Of a DNA stretch of 64,000 nt, positions 42,801 through 52,704 are shown piece after piece (positions within the stretch are counted from its first letter, which is position 1; the number at the start of each line of letters is the position of its first letter). The position numbers were made by a program, and so were the translations under genes. The notes below the pieces were generated by a model. It did not search any database. It was not told the DNA's origin and saw only the letters and a program-made list of their open reading frames with translations. Source of the DNA: Rhododendron vialii (Eukaryota; Streptophyta; Magnoliopsida; Ericales; Ericaceae); the NCBI RefSeq assembly GCF_030253575.1, contig NC_080561.1, forward strand, positions 32,015,564 through 32,079,563, in the 5' to 3' direction.

Positions 42801-45554
42801 CCGGATCAGGAGAAGACGTCTTTTATTACACCACGAGGGTTGTACTGTTATAATGTCATGCCTTTTGGATTGAAGAATGCAGGGGCAACGTATCAGAGAC
42901 TGGCAACCATCATGTTCAGAAAATTGCTCGGCAAAACTATGGAGGTTTACATAGATGACATGGTGGTGAAAAGTAAGTCTGGGCAAGGCCATATTGCAGA
43001 TTTGAGAGAAGCTTTCGAGATTTTGAGGAAATACAAGTTGAAACTCAACGCCTCGAAGTGTGCGTTTGGAGTCGGCTCTGGAAAGTTTTTGGGCCATCTT
43101 GTAACTCTAAGGGGAATAGAGGCAAATCCCGACCAGATAAAAGCCTTACAGAATCTGGAAAGTCCTCGGACAACGAAAGAAGTCCAACGTTTAACTGGGA
43201 TGGCAGCAGCTCTTAATCGATTTATTAGCCGATCAAGTGACAAGTGCAGACCTTTCTTTCAGTTATTGAAAAAAAGGGAAGGGTTTGAATGGGGAGCAGA
43301 ATGTGAACAAGCCTTTCAGGATCTAAAGGGATATTTGGCCTCTCCTCCCCTTCTTTCGACTCCAGAAACAGGTGAGTCTCTGATTTTATATCTAGCTGTT
43401 TCTGAGCATGCTGTAAGTGCAGTACTTTTAAGGGATAAGGGATCCGAGCAAATCCCAGTCTATTATGTGAGCAAAACTTTGTTAGATGCCGAAACAAAGT
43501 ATTTGCCCCTCGAGAAATTGGTCCTAGCATTAAGGACAGCAACTAGAAAATTGCCACATTATTTCCAGAGCCATAAAGTTGTGGTCTACACCGAGTTCCC
43601 ATTAAAATCATTGCTCCGAAAGGCAGATTTCTCGGGAAGGATCTCAACTTGGTCCGTTGAGTTGAGCCAATATGAAATCGACTATCAGCCGCGCACAGCA
43701 ATCAAAGGCCAGGTGTTGGCAGATTTTGTGGCAGAGTTCTCACCTACGGTTGCACCTCTGCCTCCTACGAGAAAGGAGTGTGAAGCAAAGTCTCCTGTAA
43801 CGAAGAAACAGGCGTTAGCCGAACAAGATCCCCTGGAATGGAAGCTGTTTGTTGATGGGTCAGCTTGCAACACCGGTTCAGGTATTGGAGTTGTGCTTTT
43901 ACCCCCTGAAGGGTCAATGTTAGAATTATCTGTTCGGCTAGGGTTCAATGCATCAAATAATGTGGCAGAGTATGAGGCACTCTTAGCTGGTTTGAGAAGT
44001 GCAAAAACCCTAAAAGCTGAACGAGTTAGGGTGTATTCTGATTCACAGCTCGTGGTCCATCAACTGTCCGGGCAATATGAAACCCGGAGCGAGAAGATGG
44101 CGGCATATGTACAGGTGACCAGAGATCTACTTGATACCTTCGAAAGGGTGTATATTGAACAGATAAGTTCTGGGAAGAATGCTCATGCAGATTCATTGGC
44201 ATGGTTAGCCGCAGCTGTGTCATCTGAGTTTAAAAGAAAAATAGCCGTAGAGTATTTGGCTGAGCCGAGCATTGGCAGAAGTGTAGAGATGGTCTTGGAC
44301 GTGAACCAAGGACCAAGTTGGATGGACCCAATAGTGGAGTTTTTACGAGATGAAGTACTCCCTTTGGACAAAAAGGAGGCACATAAAATCAGGACCAAAT
44401 CTGCTCGGTTCTGGTTATCCCCAGAGGGAAAACTATATAGAAAGTCTTTTACAGGACCCTACTTGCTTTGTGTGCATCCTGAGATGGTGCAAAAGTTCCT
44501 CCACGAAATTCACGAGGGGACTTGTGGAAGCCATGCTGGTGGTCGGTCCATAGCCCACCGAGCAATCACCCAAGGGTATTGGTGGCCGTACATGCAAGAA
44601 GATGCTAAGGTGTACGTAAAAATTTGTGAGAAGTGTCAGAAGTTTTCACCAATGATTCGAACACCAGCCGAGGACCTGGTGCCGCTAACAAGTCCCTGGC
44701 CGTTTGCTCAATGGGGAATGGACATAGTGGGTCCACTACACAAAGCAACTGGGAATCGAAAATTCCTATTAGTTGCAACAGATTACTTCACTAAATGGAT
44801 TGAGGCTGAGCCGTTGGCCAAGATTACTGAACCTATGATAGAAAGGTTTGTGTGGAAAAGCATCATAACTCGCTTTGGGGTACCCTATTCGTTGATTACA
44901 GACAATGGGTCGCAATTTCAGAAAAAATTCAAAACTTTCTGTGCCCAGTATGGGATAAGAAATTATTACTCGACTCCAGCCTACCCACAAAGCAACGGAC
45001 AAGCAGAGGCTTCGAATAAAACGATCCTTGATGGGATTAAGAAACGTTTGGATAAAGCAAAGGGGAAATGGCCCGATGAATTGCCATTGGTCCTATGGGC
45101 ATACCGAACAACGCCTAGGAGGTCTACGGGAGAGACCCCCTATTCATTGGCATATGGAACGGAGGCTGTTATTCCATTGGAAGTAGGTCTGCCGACCAAC
45201 AGGACCACTTTGGTTGAAAGTGGAGGAAATGACAGAGCCTTGAAGATTGAGTTAGACTTTGCCGAGGAACGACGAGAACGGGCCTTGGTGCATTTGGCCT
45301 CATACCAAGAGCAGCTCATCAAAAGTTATAATAAGAATGTACACCCACGAGAGTTTGGTGTTGGAGACCTTGTGCTACGAAAAGTGCTCGGCAATACTAA
45401 AGTGGCTAATGAGGGAAAGCTAGGGGCAAATTGGGAAGGCCCATATCGAGTTACAGAAATCGCGGGCATTGGGGCTTATCGATTGGCGGACTTGGACGGG
45501 AACCCAGTGCCAAGACCTTGGAATGTCCATAATCTGAGAAAGTTTTTTATATGA
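39882..45554 (+). CDS. Element B gag-pol polyprotein, 1,890 codons, intact
   Basis: One unbroken frame. Residues 1-260 are basic and charged, with Arg-Ser repeats. About 265-415 is the retrotransposon gag domain (CKMFPSSLGKVALSWFHKLG). About 513-529 is a zinc-knuckle-like CSYHKDWGHMTEDC. The protease active site VDSGS is near 651. The reverse transcriptase runs about 900-1080, with YIDD at about 1023. An RT-linked RNase H spans about 1160-1260, and a second, archaeal-type RNase H starts at KLFVDGSACNTGSG (about 1320) and runs to 1445. Integrase: HHCC finger about 1541-1588, then catalytic D (GMDIVGP), D (TDNGSQF) and E (NGQAEASNK). A GPY/F-like WEGPYRV lies near the end. No chromodomain. ATG is in a strong context (ACCATGG). 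Two RNase H domains and no chromodomain define Tat. Cleavage into mature proteins is by the internal protease. Confidence 0.95.
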   Translation: MVEVEPATPHDPKDVLIGGGDKSPPGAPRKPEGGHKRTTSKGHPLTIHGNSRNRDGETASKSTRRTKSHRGDESIAHSRSIYRSEDVLDKKRQEIEEYARLIKKREHEIRELEKIREHPEDSGLSRRNSRGSEYALVQYQKAPSRGRRSRSRSLTPRRHKTSPRKGRSRIRTPERRRISPRKRRSRGRSSTPEEEGSRKHHRDRYERPDSDWERIRSKKGPEDEAMTAREAARKALQNIASSPFARKLQEARLPTRVKHGTFILYETDADAVTHIQHYQQAMFMHEGDDAIMCKMFPSSLGKVALSWFHKLGSRSIRTWVQLAEEFTARFLTIRKAPKTVESLSFMKQGEDEPIRTYAKKYWETFNEIEGCSEEYAIATFKTGLPVRGELRKSLNMSPVQTLAKLMERIEQHARNEDDILREDGKLAAEQVKGPIKKVDKPEPKTYRERKDYGQAKKEQYKDKQAPDPKSFFSINTVWKEPIYRILYRIKNQPYFKWPPTLGGNKDAKRATNQHCSYHKDWGHMTEDCEMFKRHLDDLVSRGYLKEFIQEDSKDKDKAMELDYEQNPKGIIHMIHGLAEPYTRNEVRLLQRRVKHDQHVMQLGKKRGRNEGASNEGIVFTDEDLGGVQVPHNDALVITLRVGEYDMEIILVDSGSCTEVLYYDAFKKLGLTQEDLVQSATPLVGFGAGAVWPLGKVTLPVRAGTVVLRTDFLVVDVPSSYNVIIGRTWLHKMRAVSSTFHQMVKFPGSNGIEHIKGNQKIAQQCLVSIIKRVHNAHHINAVETPDLPTIEDIGKDPTERVVEDLKKTLIKETDPDRYFLIGESLLEEEENELISFLKTYVDVFAWTPEEMPGVNADVICHHLNIDPQHKPVIQKKRRAAVQHVDAVIEEVDHLLEARAIREVYYPEWLSNTVVVKKKNGKWRVCVDFTDLNKACPKDSFPLPRIDQLVDATAGYGRMSFLDAYRGYHQIAMFGPDQEKTSFITPRGLYCYNVMPFGLKNAGATYQRLATIMFRKLLGKTMEVYIDDMVVKSKSGQGHIADLREAFEILRKYKLKLNASKCAFGVGSGKFLGHLVTLRGIEANPDQIKALQNLESPRTTKEVQRLTGMAAALNRFISRSSDKCRPFFQLLKKREGFEWGAECEQAFQDLKGYLASPPLLSTPETGESLILYLAVSEHAVSAVLLRDKGSEQIPVYYVSKTLLDAETKYLPLEKLVLALRTATRKLPHYFQSHKVVVYTEFPLKSLLRKADFSGRISTWSVELSQYEIDYQPRTAIKGQVLADFVAEFSPTVAPLPPTRKECEAKSPVTKKQALAEQDPLEWKLFVDGSACNTGSGIGVVLLPPEGSMLELSVRLGFNASNNVAEYEALLAGLRSAKTLKAERVRVYSDSQLVVHQLSGQYETRSEKMAAYVQVTRDLLDTFERVYIEQISSGKNAHADSLAWLAAAVSSEFKRKIAVEYLAEPSIGRSVEMVLDVNQGPSWMDPIVEFLRDEVLPLDKKEAHKIRTKSARFWLSPEGKLYRKSFTGPYLLCVHPEMVQKFLHEIHEGTCGSHAGGRSIAHRAITQGYWWPYMQEDAKVYVKICEKCQKFSPMIRTPAEDLVPLTSPWPFAQWGMDIVGPLHKATGNRKFLLVATDYFTKWIEAEPLAKITEPMIERFVWKSIITRFGVPYSLITDNGSQFQKKFKTFCAQYGIRNYYSTPAYPQSNGQAEASNKTILDGIKKRLDKAKGKWPDELPLVLWAYRTTPRRSTGETPYSLAYGTEAVIPLEVGLPTNRTTLVESGGNDRALKIELDFAEERRERALVHLASYQEQLIKSYNKNVHPREFGVGDLVLRKVLGNTKVANEGKLGANWEGPYRVTEIAGIGAYRLADLDGNPVPRPWNVHNLRKFFI

Positions 45555-45583
45555 ATAAATTTTTATTTTTGCACATCGTGATT

Positions 45584-46176
45584 GTGTGAGAGTTACGAAT
45601 AAAACTCTCTTATGTTCTAGTTCTGTTATTTTAGCTGCACGGGGTACGAATAACGCCCTCTTGAGCTCTATAGCTTATGAATAAAGTCGCCTTTTTTTTA
45701 TAACTATTGTTGTTTCTGGTATTTGTTTTAAATACGAATTACAAAAGTAAAATTCCCTCATTCGTATTGGGGAGCAGGGTATAGGATATCCATTTAAGTA
45801 CGTGAAACTTAAACATATCCATTTAAGTACGTGAAACTTAAAACAAAAGTTTAAGTACGTGAAACTTAAACTCAAGTTTAAGTACGAGACACTTGAACGC
45901 AAACGCAAGTACGAAACACTTGTGTGATGTTCTAAGTACGTGACACTTAGAGTATGAGAACACTTGTTTGGAATTTAAGCCATGAAATATCCAAGTACGA
46001 GAAACTTAACATTGCATACGAATACATGCCTACAAGCATACGAATATATGCACAAACAGTCCACAGCATACGAAAATATGCACAAACTTGGAAAGCATAC
46101 GAATATATGCATAAAGTACGTGACACTTTAGCCGATTTAAAGTACGAAACAACTTACATAAGTACGAAATACTTAA
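45584..46176 (+). repeat. Array of short hairpins with varying stems and ACG-type loops
   Basis: At least eleven stems of 5-9 bp, each enclosing a 6-8 nt loop starting ACG or CGA. Examples: GAGAGTT/AACTCTC (45588-45609), TTTAAGT/ACTTAAA (45793-45813 and 45822-45842), AGTTTAAGT/ACTTAAACT (45848-45872), CAAGT/ACTTG (45906-45922), TCTAAGT/ACTTAGA (45931-45951), GCATA/TATGC (46036-46051, 46066-46081 and 46095-46110), TAAAGT/ACTTTA (46112-46130) and TAAGT/ACTTA (46159-46175). Weaker ones lie near 45880, 45992 and 46014. It sits in the spacer where gag-pol and the antisense ORF converge. Confidence 0.8.
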
Positions 46177-46254
46177 AACATCCATGATAGAAATATGTGG
46201 AACAAGTATCTTGACAGGAATCATTCAAAACACAGATATAAAGAAAGGCAGAGC

Positions 46255-48319
46255 TCATTCATCTTCAGTGAGATCTTGCACAGAAGAAGGAGCAATTACA
46301 GGAGCTACTGGTGCAATCACATCATCAGTGGCAATTTCCTCTCCACGTTGACCACCACTGGCTTCCTTTTGGCCAGAGTTAGTCATATCACTCTGAGGCT
46401 CCACTTCGGTAACAGGAGGCTCCGCTGTCTGCAAGACCTGTTCTTCATCTCCCTCTTCAACAATTTCCTCCTGATCACCAGCTGCTGCGCTTGGAAGCTC
46501 GATATTGGTCCAAAGTGGAGATGACTCAGGAATCTCTGCTTTTTCAAGGCAGGCCCTCCAAGACGCCACCCAAACTTGATCCTGAATTCCAGGCATCTGG
46601 TTTGTGTAGCTCTCTGTGGCAACTTTGATTCCTTCGTTATATCCCTTTTCAAAGGCAGCCTTGGCTTCATTCTGGGACGTCTCGAGCTCCTTCAAAGTCT
46701 GGGCAAGACTGTCCTCAGTCCCCTTCAACTGTCCTTTCAGGCCATCTGCAACCCCCTGGGCCTGGTTCCTTTCTCTCTCAAGCCTGATGATGGTACGTTG
46801 GAGCTTGGAGTTTTCACTGACAAGTTTTGCTCGTTGGGGCTCTGATTGGCTAAGTTTTTGAGCCATGGCCACCATTTTTTGCATCACCTGGAAACATTCA
46901 AAACAATTGTGATAAACATAACTGTTAAAGTTCTGTGTACACTATGATCACAAAAAGAAATTTTACCTTGGCGTTGTGGGACATGAAGGAACTGAGAAGA
47001 TTGTCTGGAGACATTGCAACTTCTTTTTGCATGTCCCCAGGCAACAAAAAGGCCTGGGACAATGCAAGGGCAGTCCCTTCGGTCTCGACAGTGTCCCGGG
47101 CAGTGATAGCTCGGTTCCCATGAGAGAAGGAGGGAGCCCATATTGGAGCAGGAGACGAGGAGGAAGGTGGGGGTCTTTCTTGAGTTTCCTCCACTCGTTG
47201 ACGTTTCTCACGGTGAAGGGCTTCAATCTCTTCAAGGGAAAATCCTGGGGGAGCATCTGTTTGAGTTTGAGGGCGACAACCACGACCTTGGCCCCGAGCA
47301 GCGCCACGACCTCGACCAGGTATGGTGAGAAGACTCCCTAAATCAATTGGCTGGTTCATTGCTGAAGGTGAAGGCGTGTAACCGCTGGAAGAAGAACTTG
47401 ATGTGGGACTGGAGGCTTCTTCGGCAAGGGGAATTGGTTCGTCGGAGATTGGAGGTGTCCGAGAACGCCTTTCTTCGGAAACAGGTCTTGAAGGACCAGC
47501 CGCTGCAAGGTTGTCCGCTGCTCCGGTACGCCGATCGATAAACCCCCCGTATGACGCTTTGTAACTCAGCAGAACCTGAGCCGCTCTTGCTCGGCCAGCA
47601 AGGTAAGTCCCTTCGCCGTTGAAAGCAAGTGCTCGCTTGATATCAGCTACGTGCACTTGAGGGGTTATGATATTATAACCCCGGTTAATGTTCGAAGCTG
47701 CAGCCGAACAGAGCATAAATAATTAGAAAGCACGAAAAAGCTTTTCCTATGAAAAAGGACAAGGATTTGAAATTAGGGGAAAGCACTAACGTGGGCTCCC
47801 GAATACATGAGGAGCGTGAAAACCAATCACTTGGCCGTCCTCATCTCTGGGTTCGAAGTTGCCCGTGACAATCAGGAAGTCGTCGTCATCCCCTCGAGCA
47901 GAGTCAGGGAGTTCAAGGACAAGCTTCTTCCTAGAATCCCTACTCTTTAAATAATATGTGAGGGCATCCCCGGTTCTAGAGATACTGTATAGATGGTGAA
48001 TATCATACAGGCCTAGCGAAGTCCCTAACATTTGGTTTAAGGTATTTATGCCCATAACTACCCTGAAGAAATTAGCAGAAACCTGCATTGGCGAAAGCCT
48101 GTAATACGCTAAGACTTGGCGGAGCAGAGGGGCTAGGGGAAACCTAACTCCGCCTTCAACGACGGCTACTACTGGAATATGAAGGGTGTCAAAATCGAAG
48201 CTTTCACGAATGGCATCCTCAGGAGCCAAAACGGTAGCTACGTTGTCAGGAATCCCATATCGAGATCTAAAACTAGCCATGGTTTGAGGAGTATTACAAT
48301 GTCTACGAAATCTCCCCAT
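46255..48319 (-). CDS. Element B antisense ORF, three exons, intact
   Basis: Minus-strand gene inside element B, opposite to gag-pol. Exons 48319-47791, 47697-46967 and 46887-46255 join with GT-AG borders to exactly 630 codons plus a stop. Exon 1 begins MGRFRRHCNTPQTMASF and carries the 'putative gypsy type transposon' domain pattern (RFPLAPLLRQVLAYYRLSP). Exon 2 is Ser/Pro/Arg-rich with a Gly-Arg stretch (GRGRGAARGQGRG). Exon 3 starts VMQKMVAMAQKL, is coiled-coil-like, and ends in an acidic tail. The same order of parts is seen in element A's antisense ORF. Such antisense ORFs are known in the Tat lineage; the product has no established role. A start at the ATG at 48319 is my choice; other ATGs lie just upstream and downstream. 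Confidence 0.75.
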
Positions 48320-48879
48320 TACCAGAAAATCTTTTGGGGTTCTTTGAAGTATAAAGAAAGGGGACGATGAAACCCTAACGAAAGATTGTGAACAATCTAC
48401 CAAGAGAAAAAGAGCAGTAAGGAGAGGAATGATGACTTACGAAAAACAGTCGATTGAATCCCTAAAAGCAGAAAGGAGGAGGTCTTGAAATGATGAATAG
48501 AGCTTCAATGGCGGGTAAACCTTGAAATCGCCTCTTTCTGCTGAGGAAGTCTAAGAGAGAGATTGAGATATTTGAAAATGGGACGAAAACCCAAAAATAC
48601 CCCAAAAGTGGGTGGCGTACGTGAAACGTCATCCCAGACGCCGTTTGAGCGTTCCGTTTTCCCATAAACACGTCTGTTCGTATTTAATGAAACGCAATAC
48701 GATGATCGACGCGTGTAAAGGTTAGGGCTAAAAGCCTGTGACGGCCACAAGAAAAGATGATTTTTTCTTAAGCAAAGTGATGAAACATTGCACCAATATG
48801 TGAAATAGGGTGCAGAAACAAAGTGAATTTGTTCGGTTGAAAGCTTTACTCGTCATCTGAGTAAAATATAAACGAGCAA

Positions 48880-48893
48880 AGCTGGGGAGCAAT
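48880..48893 (+). other. Element B polypurine tract region
   Basis: AGCTGGGGAGCAAT directly precedes the 3' LTR; GGGGAG is the likely plus-strand primer. Confidence 0.6.
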
Positions 48894-49748
48894 TGTAGGG
48901 AGGTATTCCCGAACAGGTGCAAAATGTTCCCGAGCACGGTCAACAAAGGGTCAACACACTGTGGACCACTGATATGAGAAGTCAATGGTCCAGAGAGGTT
49001 GTACGATTCTCGGTACAATAACATGAGACGTTATTGGACCAGATACAAGGAAAATGACATGAGATGCCACTGTTTATAGAAACTTGTTCGGCAAGAGAGA
49101 GCCGAACAAGTGGAGAGTTCCTTACAAAGGATATGGTTCAAATTGTTTCCTTAGGACCAGTAACACGTGAGGTAATTAGTCCAGGCCATCTGTTCGGCCA
49201 TGAGATGGCCGAACAGAGAGAGAAGTCCTATTTGAGGGAACATTCTCGAAGGGTCCAGAATCACTGATATTCCGTTAAAGGATGAGATCCCAAGAATATA
49301 GGATCTAAGAAAGATATCCAACGAATATGGGATGTTCGGCTTGATATGGAAAAGAGTCCTACAAGGATTAAGGTAATGAACCGATAAAGGAAACGAGAAT
49401 CCTTGATATCCTGGGATTCCTATACGAGTTAGGAATTCTAGGGCAACACAGATGCTTGGCCAGCAAGCATACGCAAATCTATAAATAAGAGGTAAACCTA
49501 GAGGAGAGAGGTACGCAATACACTGCATTCTTATTGCTTTCCTACTGATAATCAGGGTTTGATTGCTAGTACGTGATACTAACAAAGGCATCGGAGGGCC
49601 TTTGCCACGAGAGGCAAAGGTGCGCTCACTCCTTGTCTGTTTTGCAGGATAAGGGTTTCTCTGACGAATTAGGGTTACGTTCAAGAGGCACGTGGAGCCG
49701 CTGCATTCCAGTGCTGTTCAAAGCACTACTTGAATTTATCCACCTACA
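48894..49748 (+). repeat. Element B 3' LTR
   Basis: 855 bp, same ends and length as the 5' LTR. The four visible differences are at about 49178 (A for G), 49317 (T for C), 49402 (C for A) and 49449 (A for G). Confidence 0.95.
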
Positions 49749-51772
49749 AGTGGCTCACTCCGTTCTCATCCGACGATTTAACCGATCCCGTCGTTGAAGA
49801 CATGTTGAGGAGAAACATCCCTAGGCCAGTCATCCCAACAAAATCGGCTAACCCAGGTCGTGGCCGCGGCTCTGCTGACCAGCAGCTTCAGCAGAAAGAA
49901 AAGAGACAGAAGATATCTGAGGATGTTCTGCCACCGAACGTTTCTCAGTCAGCCCCTTCAAGCATTGCCCAAGCCTCTCCGCCCAAGGAACAAAGGAATC
50001 TTCCCGAACCTCACATCGACCTTACCGACCCTGCGACCGAGGCTGCCGTTCGTCGTCAATTCAGCCCTTCTTACACTATGTCTGACGGCAGAGTCCTGCA
50101 GCTGAGTGATTCCGTTAAGGAAGAACCAAATCTTGCAGTGACGCTCCTAAGGGGTCTAGCTCTTCCGAGAGACTATGATCAAGTGCCGACCGACCTAATC
50201 CCTGGGCTTGGAGACATGTGCTCCCATCTAGTGCAGGTATTACTTGTGCTTAGTTTTTCTATTTGTGATCTTTCCTTTGGAATTTCCTTGTGGTAATCTT
50301 TATTTCCATGTTTTTGATAGGTCGGACAAGCTGCTTTGAAGGCTTACGACAAGGCAACCAAGGTGAGCGCCGAGCGTGAGCGATATAGGTCTGATCGGGA
50401 CTCCTTCCGAACAAAATGGAGGATATCTGATCAGCAGGTTAAGGATTCCGAAGCTGAGTTAGAGAGGCTTCGGAAAGAGCTTACTGATGCTAAGTCCGCT
50501 GCTTTGGCTGCCGAGGCTGAGGTAAAGAAGGTGAAGGAAGATGAGAAGGAAAAACTCAGGATGGCCGACGCTATATGAAGCCGGGATCAACCGAGCTGCC
50601 CTTGAGTACACCCAAATTGCTCACAACATGGTGAACGATGAATTGGAGGCTCGGCTACCTGACTTTTACAGACTGGGCTACAGTACTGGTGCTGATGCAA
50701 TGGCAGGGGTGATGGCTATCCAACCAGAATCAGGGTTCCTAAAACAGCTTCCTGAGCCGGTTGTGCCAGATCTTGACCTTCCATATACCGAAGAGGAATG
50801 CCAGCCTTTGCCGACTGAGGAGGAAGATGAGGAAATGGTCGATGGAGAGAAGAATGCTGAAAGTGCGGATGTTCAAATCGACTGAGATGGACGCGCTCTA
50901 GTCGAATGCCTGTTTGGTGGATGTTTTTTGAATGTTTGGAGAATTTTTCTTAAGTATTTTTTCTTATTTTGAACCTTTGTCTTTTGGGCTGGATGGCGCC
51001 GAACATTAGGTACTTGCCAAGCCAGGTGTAATAGTTTGAAGAGGGACGATATCGAATTATTTACCAAGCCGAGCCTTCTTATGTAGGAGTTTTCTGAATC
51101 TCCAGCTTATATTTCAATGACTTAGTAAAATTTCTCAAATTTGTTACTATAGTGAATATTTCTCTTATGCCTTAGAAATATTTTCTGAGTTTTGGCCGAA
51201 TGTCAAGCAACATTGGCTTGTTTCCAAGGTTTTGATAATTACTCATGATAGCCCCTACTTTGGTGTAAGGCTCGGCTCAAAATGCCAGTCTTATGCCAAG
51301 GTAATAGGTGGAGTAATTGTTTGATGTGGCTATTTAGTTCAAGTCAAATTATGAACGTAGCCGAGCTAAGAACAAACTTTTAAGTTCATTGATTGTTTTG
51401 TGACTGGACGTAAAGTTTGTCCGAACCACGACATGTTTTGCTGCTGGTTGATCCGAACGTAATCGTGAAAAGCTAGAAAGCCGAACTTAACTTTACGAAG
51501 TTTGAACAGTTAAATCGAATATAGATAACATTGATGCTTCAGAAATAGGAAGGACTTCTCATTAAATAAAAGGATGACCAAAACAGGTACAGCATTTTGG
51601 TAAGTGACAAGTAATAAACTTGGAAGGGGATGTGATAGATCGAGACCGAGGAGAAACTTCAAAGGTAAGCCTTCCTGAGGTTTAGGGCGTTCCAGGGGTT
51701 CTCAATTTCACTTCCTTCTTCGTCTTCTAACTTGTATGAGCCATTGCTGACCTCCCTTATCACTCTGTAGGG

Positions 51773-52057
51773 TCATTCCCAATTTGGTTTGAATTTAGTC
51801 TTCTGGTTGGCTCGGACAACCTTCCGCCAGACCCAATCGTCGGTTCTGAACTTCTTAAGCCTTACGCTCCGATTGTAGCCCCGAGCAACTTCCTGTTGAT
51901 AGTTAGCTAATTTGATCTGGGCATCATCCCGCTTTTCTTCGGCCAACATAAGCTCGGTAGCGACTGCATCATTGTTGGTTTCTGGATCAAAAGTTTTAGT
52001 GCGCAGGGTTGGGAACTTGGATTCGAGTGGGATGAAAGCTTCCATGCCGAAAGCCAT
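51773..52057 (-). pseudogene. Element A integrase C-terminal segment
   Basis: Continues the frame of the integrase core segment after a stop: YNRSVRLKKFRTDDWVWRKV and KFKPNWE, equivalent to the region before the GPY motif in element B. Truncated by a stop at 51773. Confidence 0.75.
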
Positions 52058-52213
52058 TGCAAAAGGAGTTTGGCCGGTTGAGCGTCTTGGAGTGGAGCGG
52101 TAGGCCCAAAGGACCCGCGGCAGTTCTTCGGCCCATTTTCCTCGTTTGGAGTCTAGCCGACGCTTGATACCAGCGCATACTGTCTTGTTTGTTGCTTCGG
52201 CCTGACCGTTGCC

Positions 52214-52615
52214 TTAGGGGTAGGATGAGGTTGAATTAAAAAACCTAATTCCGAACTCAGCACAAAGTCCGGTTAACTCTTTACCGACGAATTGGGAGCC
52301 ATTATCCGAAACAATCGCATAAGGCACGCCAAATCGTGTGACGATGTTCCTCCACACGAATTGCCGAACGTCTGTTTCGGTAGTAGTGACTAGTGGTTCG
52401 GCTTCTACCCACTTTGAGAAATAATCCGTTGCAGTTATCAAAAACTTGAAGCCCCCAGGGGCGATTGGAAGTTTGCCAACTATATCCAAGCCCCATTGAG
52501 CAAAGGGCCAATGGCTGGTAATAGGTTTGAGGGATTGAGTGGGCTGCTTTGGTATAAGAGAAAAGAGTTGGCAAGGTTTGCATTTTTTGACTACTTCTTC
52601 ACAATCCTTCTTCAT
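52214..52615 (-). pseudogene. Element A integrase core segment
   Basis: Contains CKPCQLF from the end of the zinc finger, then WGLDIVGKLP (first catalytic Asp), ATDYFSKWVEAEPL and SDNGSQF (second Asp). It ends at a TAA just before the position of the catalytic Glu. It is in a different frame from the upstream RNase H segment, so a frameshift lies between 52616 and 52705. Confidence 0.85.
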
Positions 52616-52704
52616 TCCTTTCCAGTAGTATCCCTGACTTAGAGCTTGTTGACAGAGGGAACACCCGCCGGAGTGACAACCGCAGCTTCCAGAGTGAAGT
52701 TCGG

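Larger units (their letters stand above)
38979..49748 (+). mobile_element. Element B: young, apparently intact Tat-type Ty3/Gypsy retrotransposon
   Basis: 10,770 bp. Identical-length 855-bp LTRs differ at four positions by eye (about 0.5%). Target duplication AGTGG at 38974-38978 and 49749-49753. Order: LTR, primer-binding site, gag-pol (39882-45554), hairpin-repeat spacer, antisense ORF (46255-48319, minus strand), polypurine tract, LTR. Both ORFs are uninterrupted. It is a different family from its host element A, but shares the same general design. Confidence 0.95.
37705..50884 (+). pseudogene. Element A antisense ORF, interrupted by element B
   Basis: Plus-strand ORF of the type found antisense at the 3' end of Tat elements, with the 'putative gypsy type transposon' domain (my recognition of the pattern around RFPLHPFLREILWRFSLAP). 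Blocks: 37705-about 38570 (acidic N-terminus AHEVIDVSSDSDCSE and the domain), about 38683-38978 and 49754-50236 (one exon split by B), and 50321-50884 (Lys/Glu-rich coiled-coil-like, then an acidic tail ending DVQID). Lesions: an in-frame TAG at 37968-37970, the 10.8-kb insertion after GAGGAGTGG, and a frameshift near 50575. An unspliced 5' leader with a GT donor near 37315 may belong to it. Its function is unknown in this lineage. Confidence 0.8.

Noticed and set aside
45784-46176. CRISPR-like look of regularly repeated short motifs
   Set aside because: This is plant nuclear DNA inside a retrotransposon. The repeats are variable hairpins without uniform repeats, unique spacers or cas genes.
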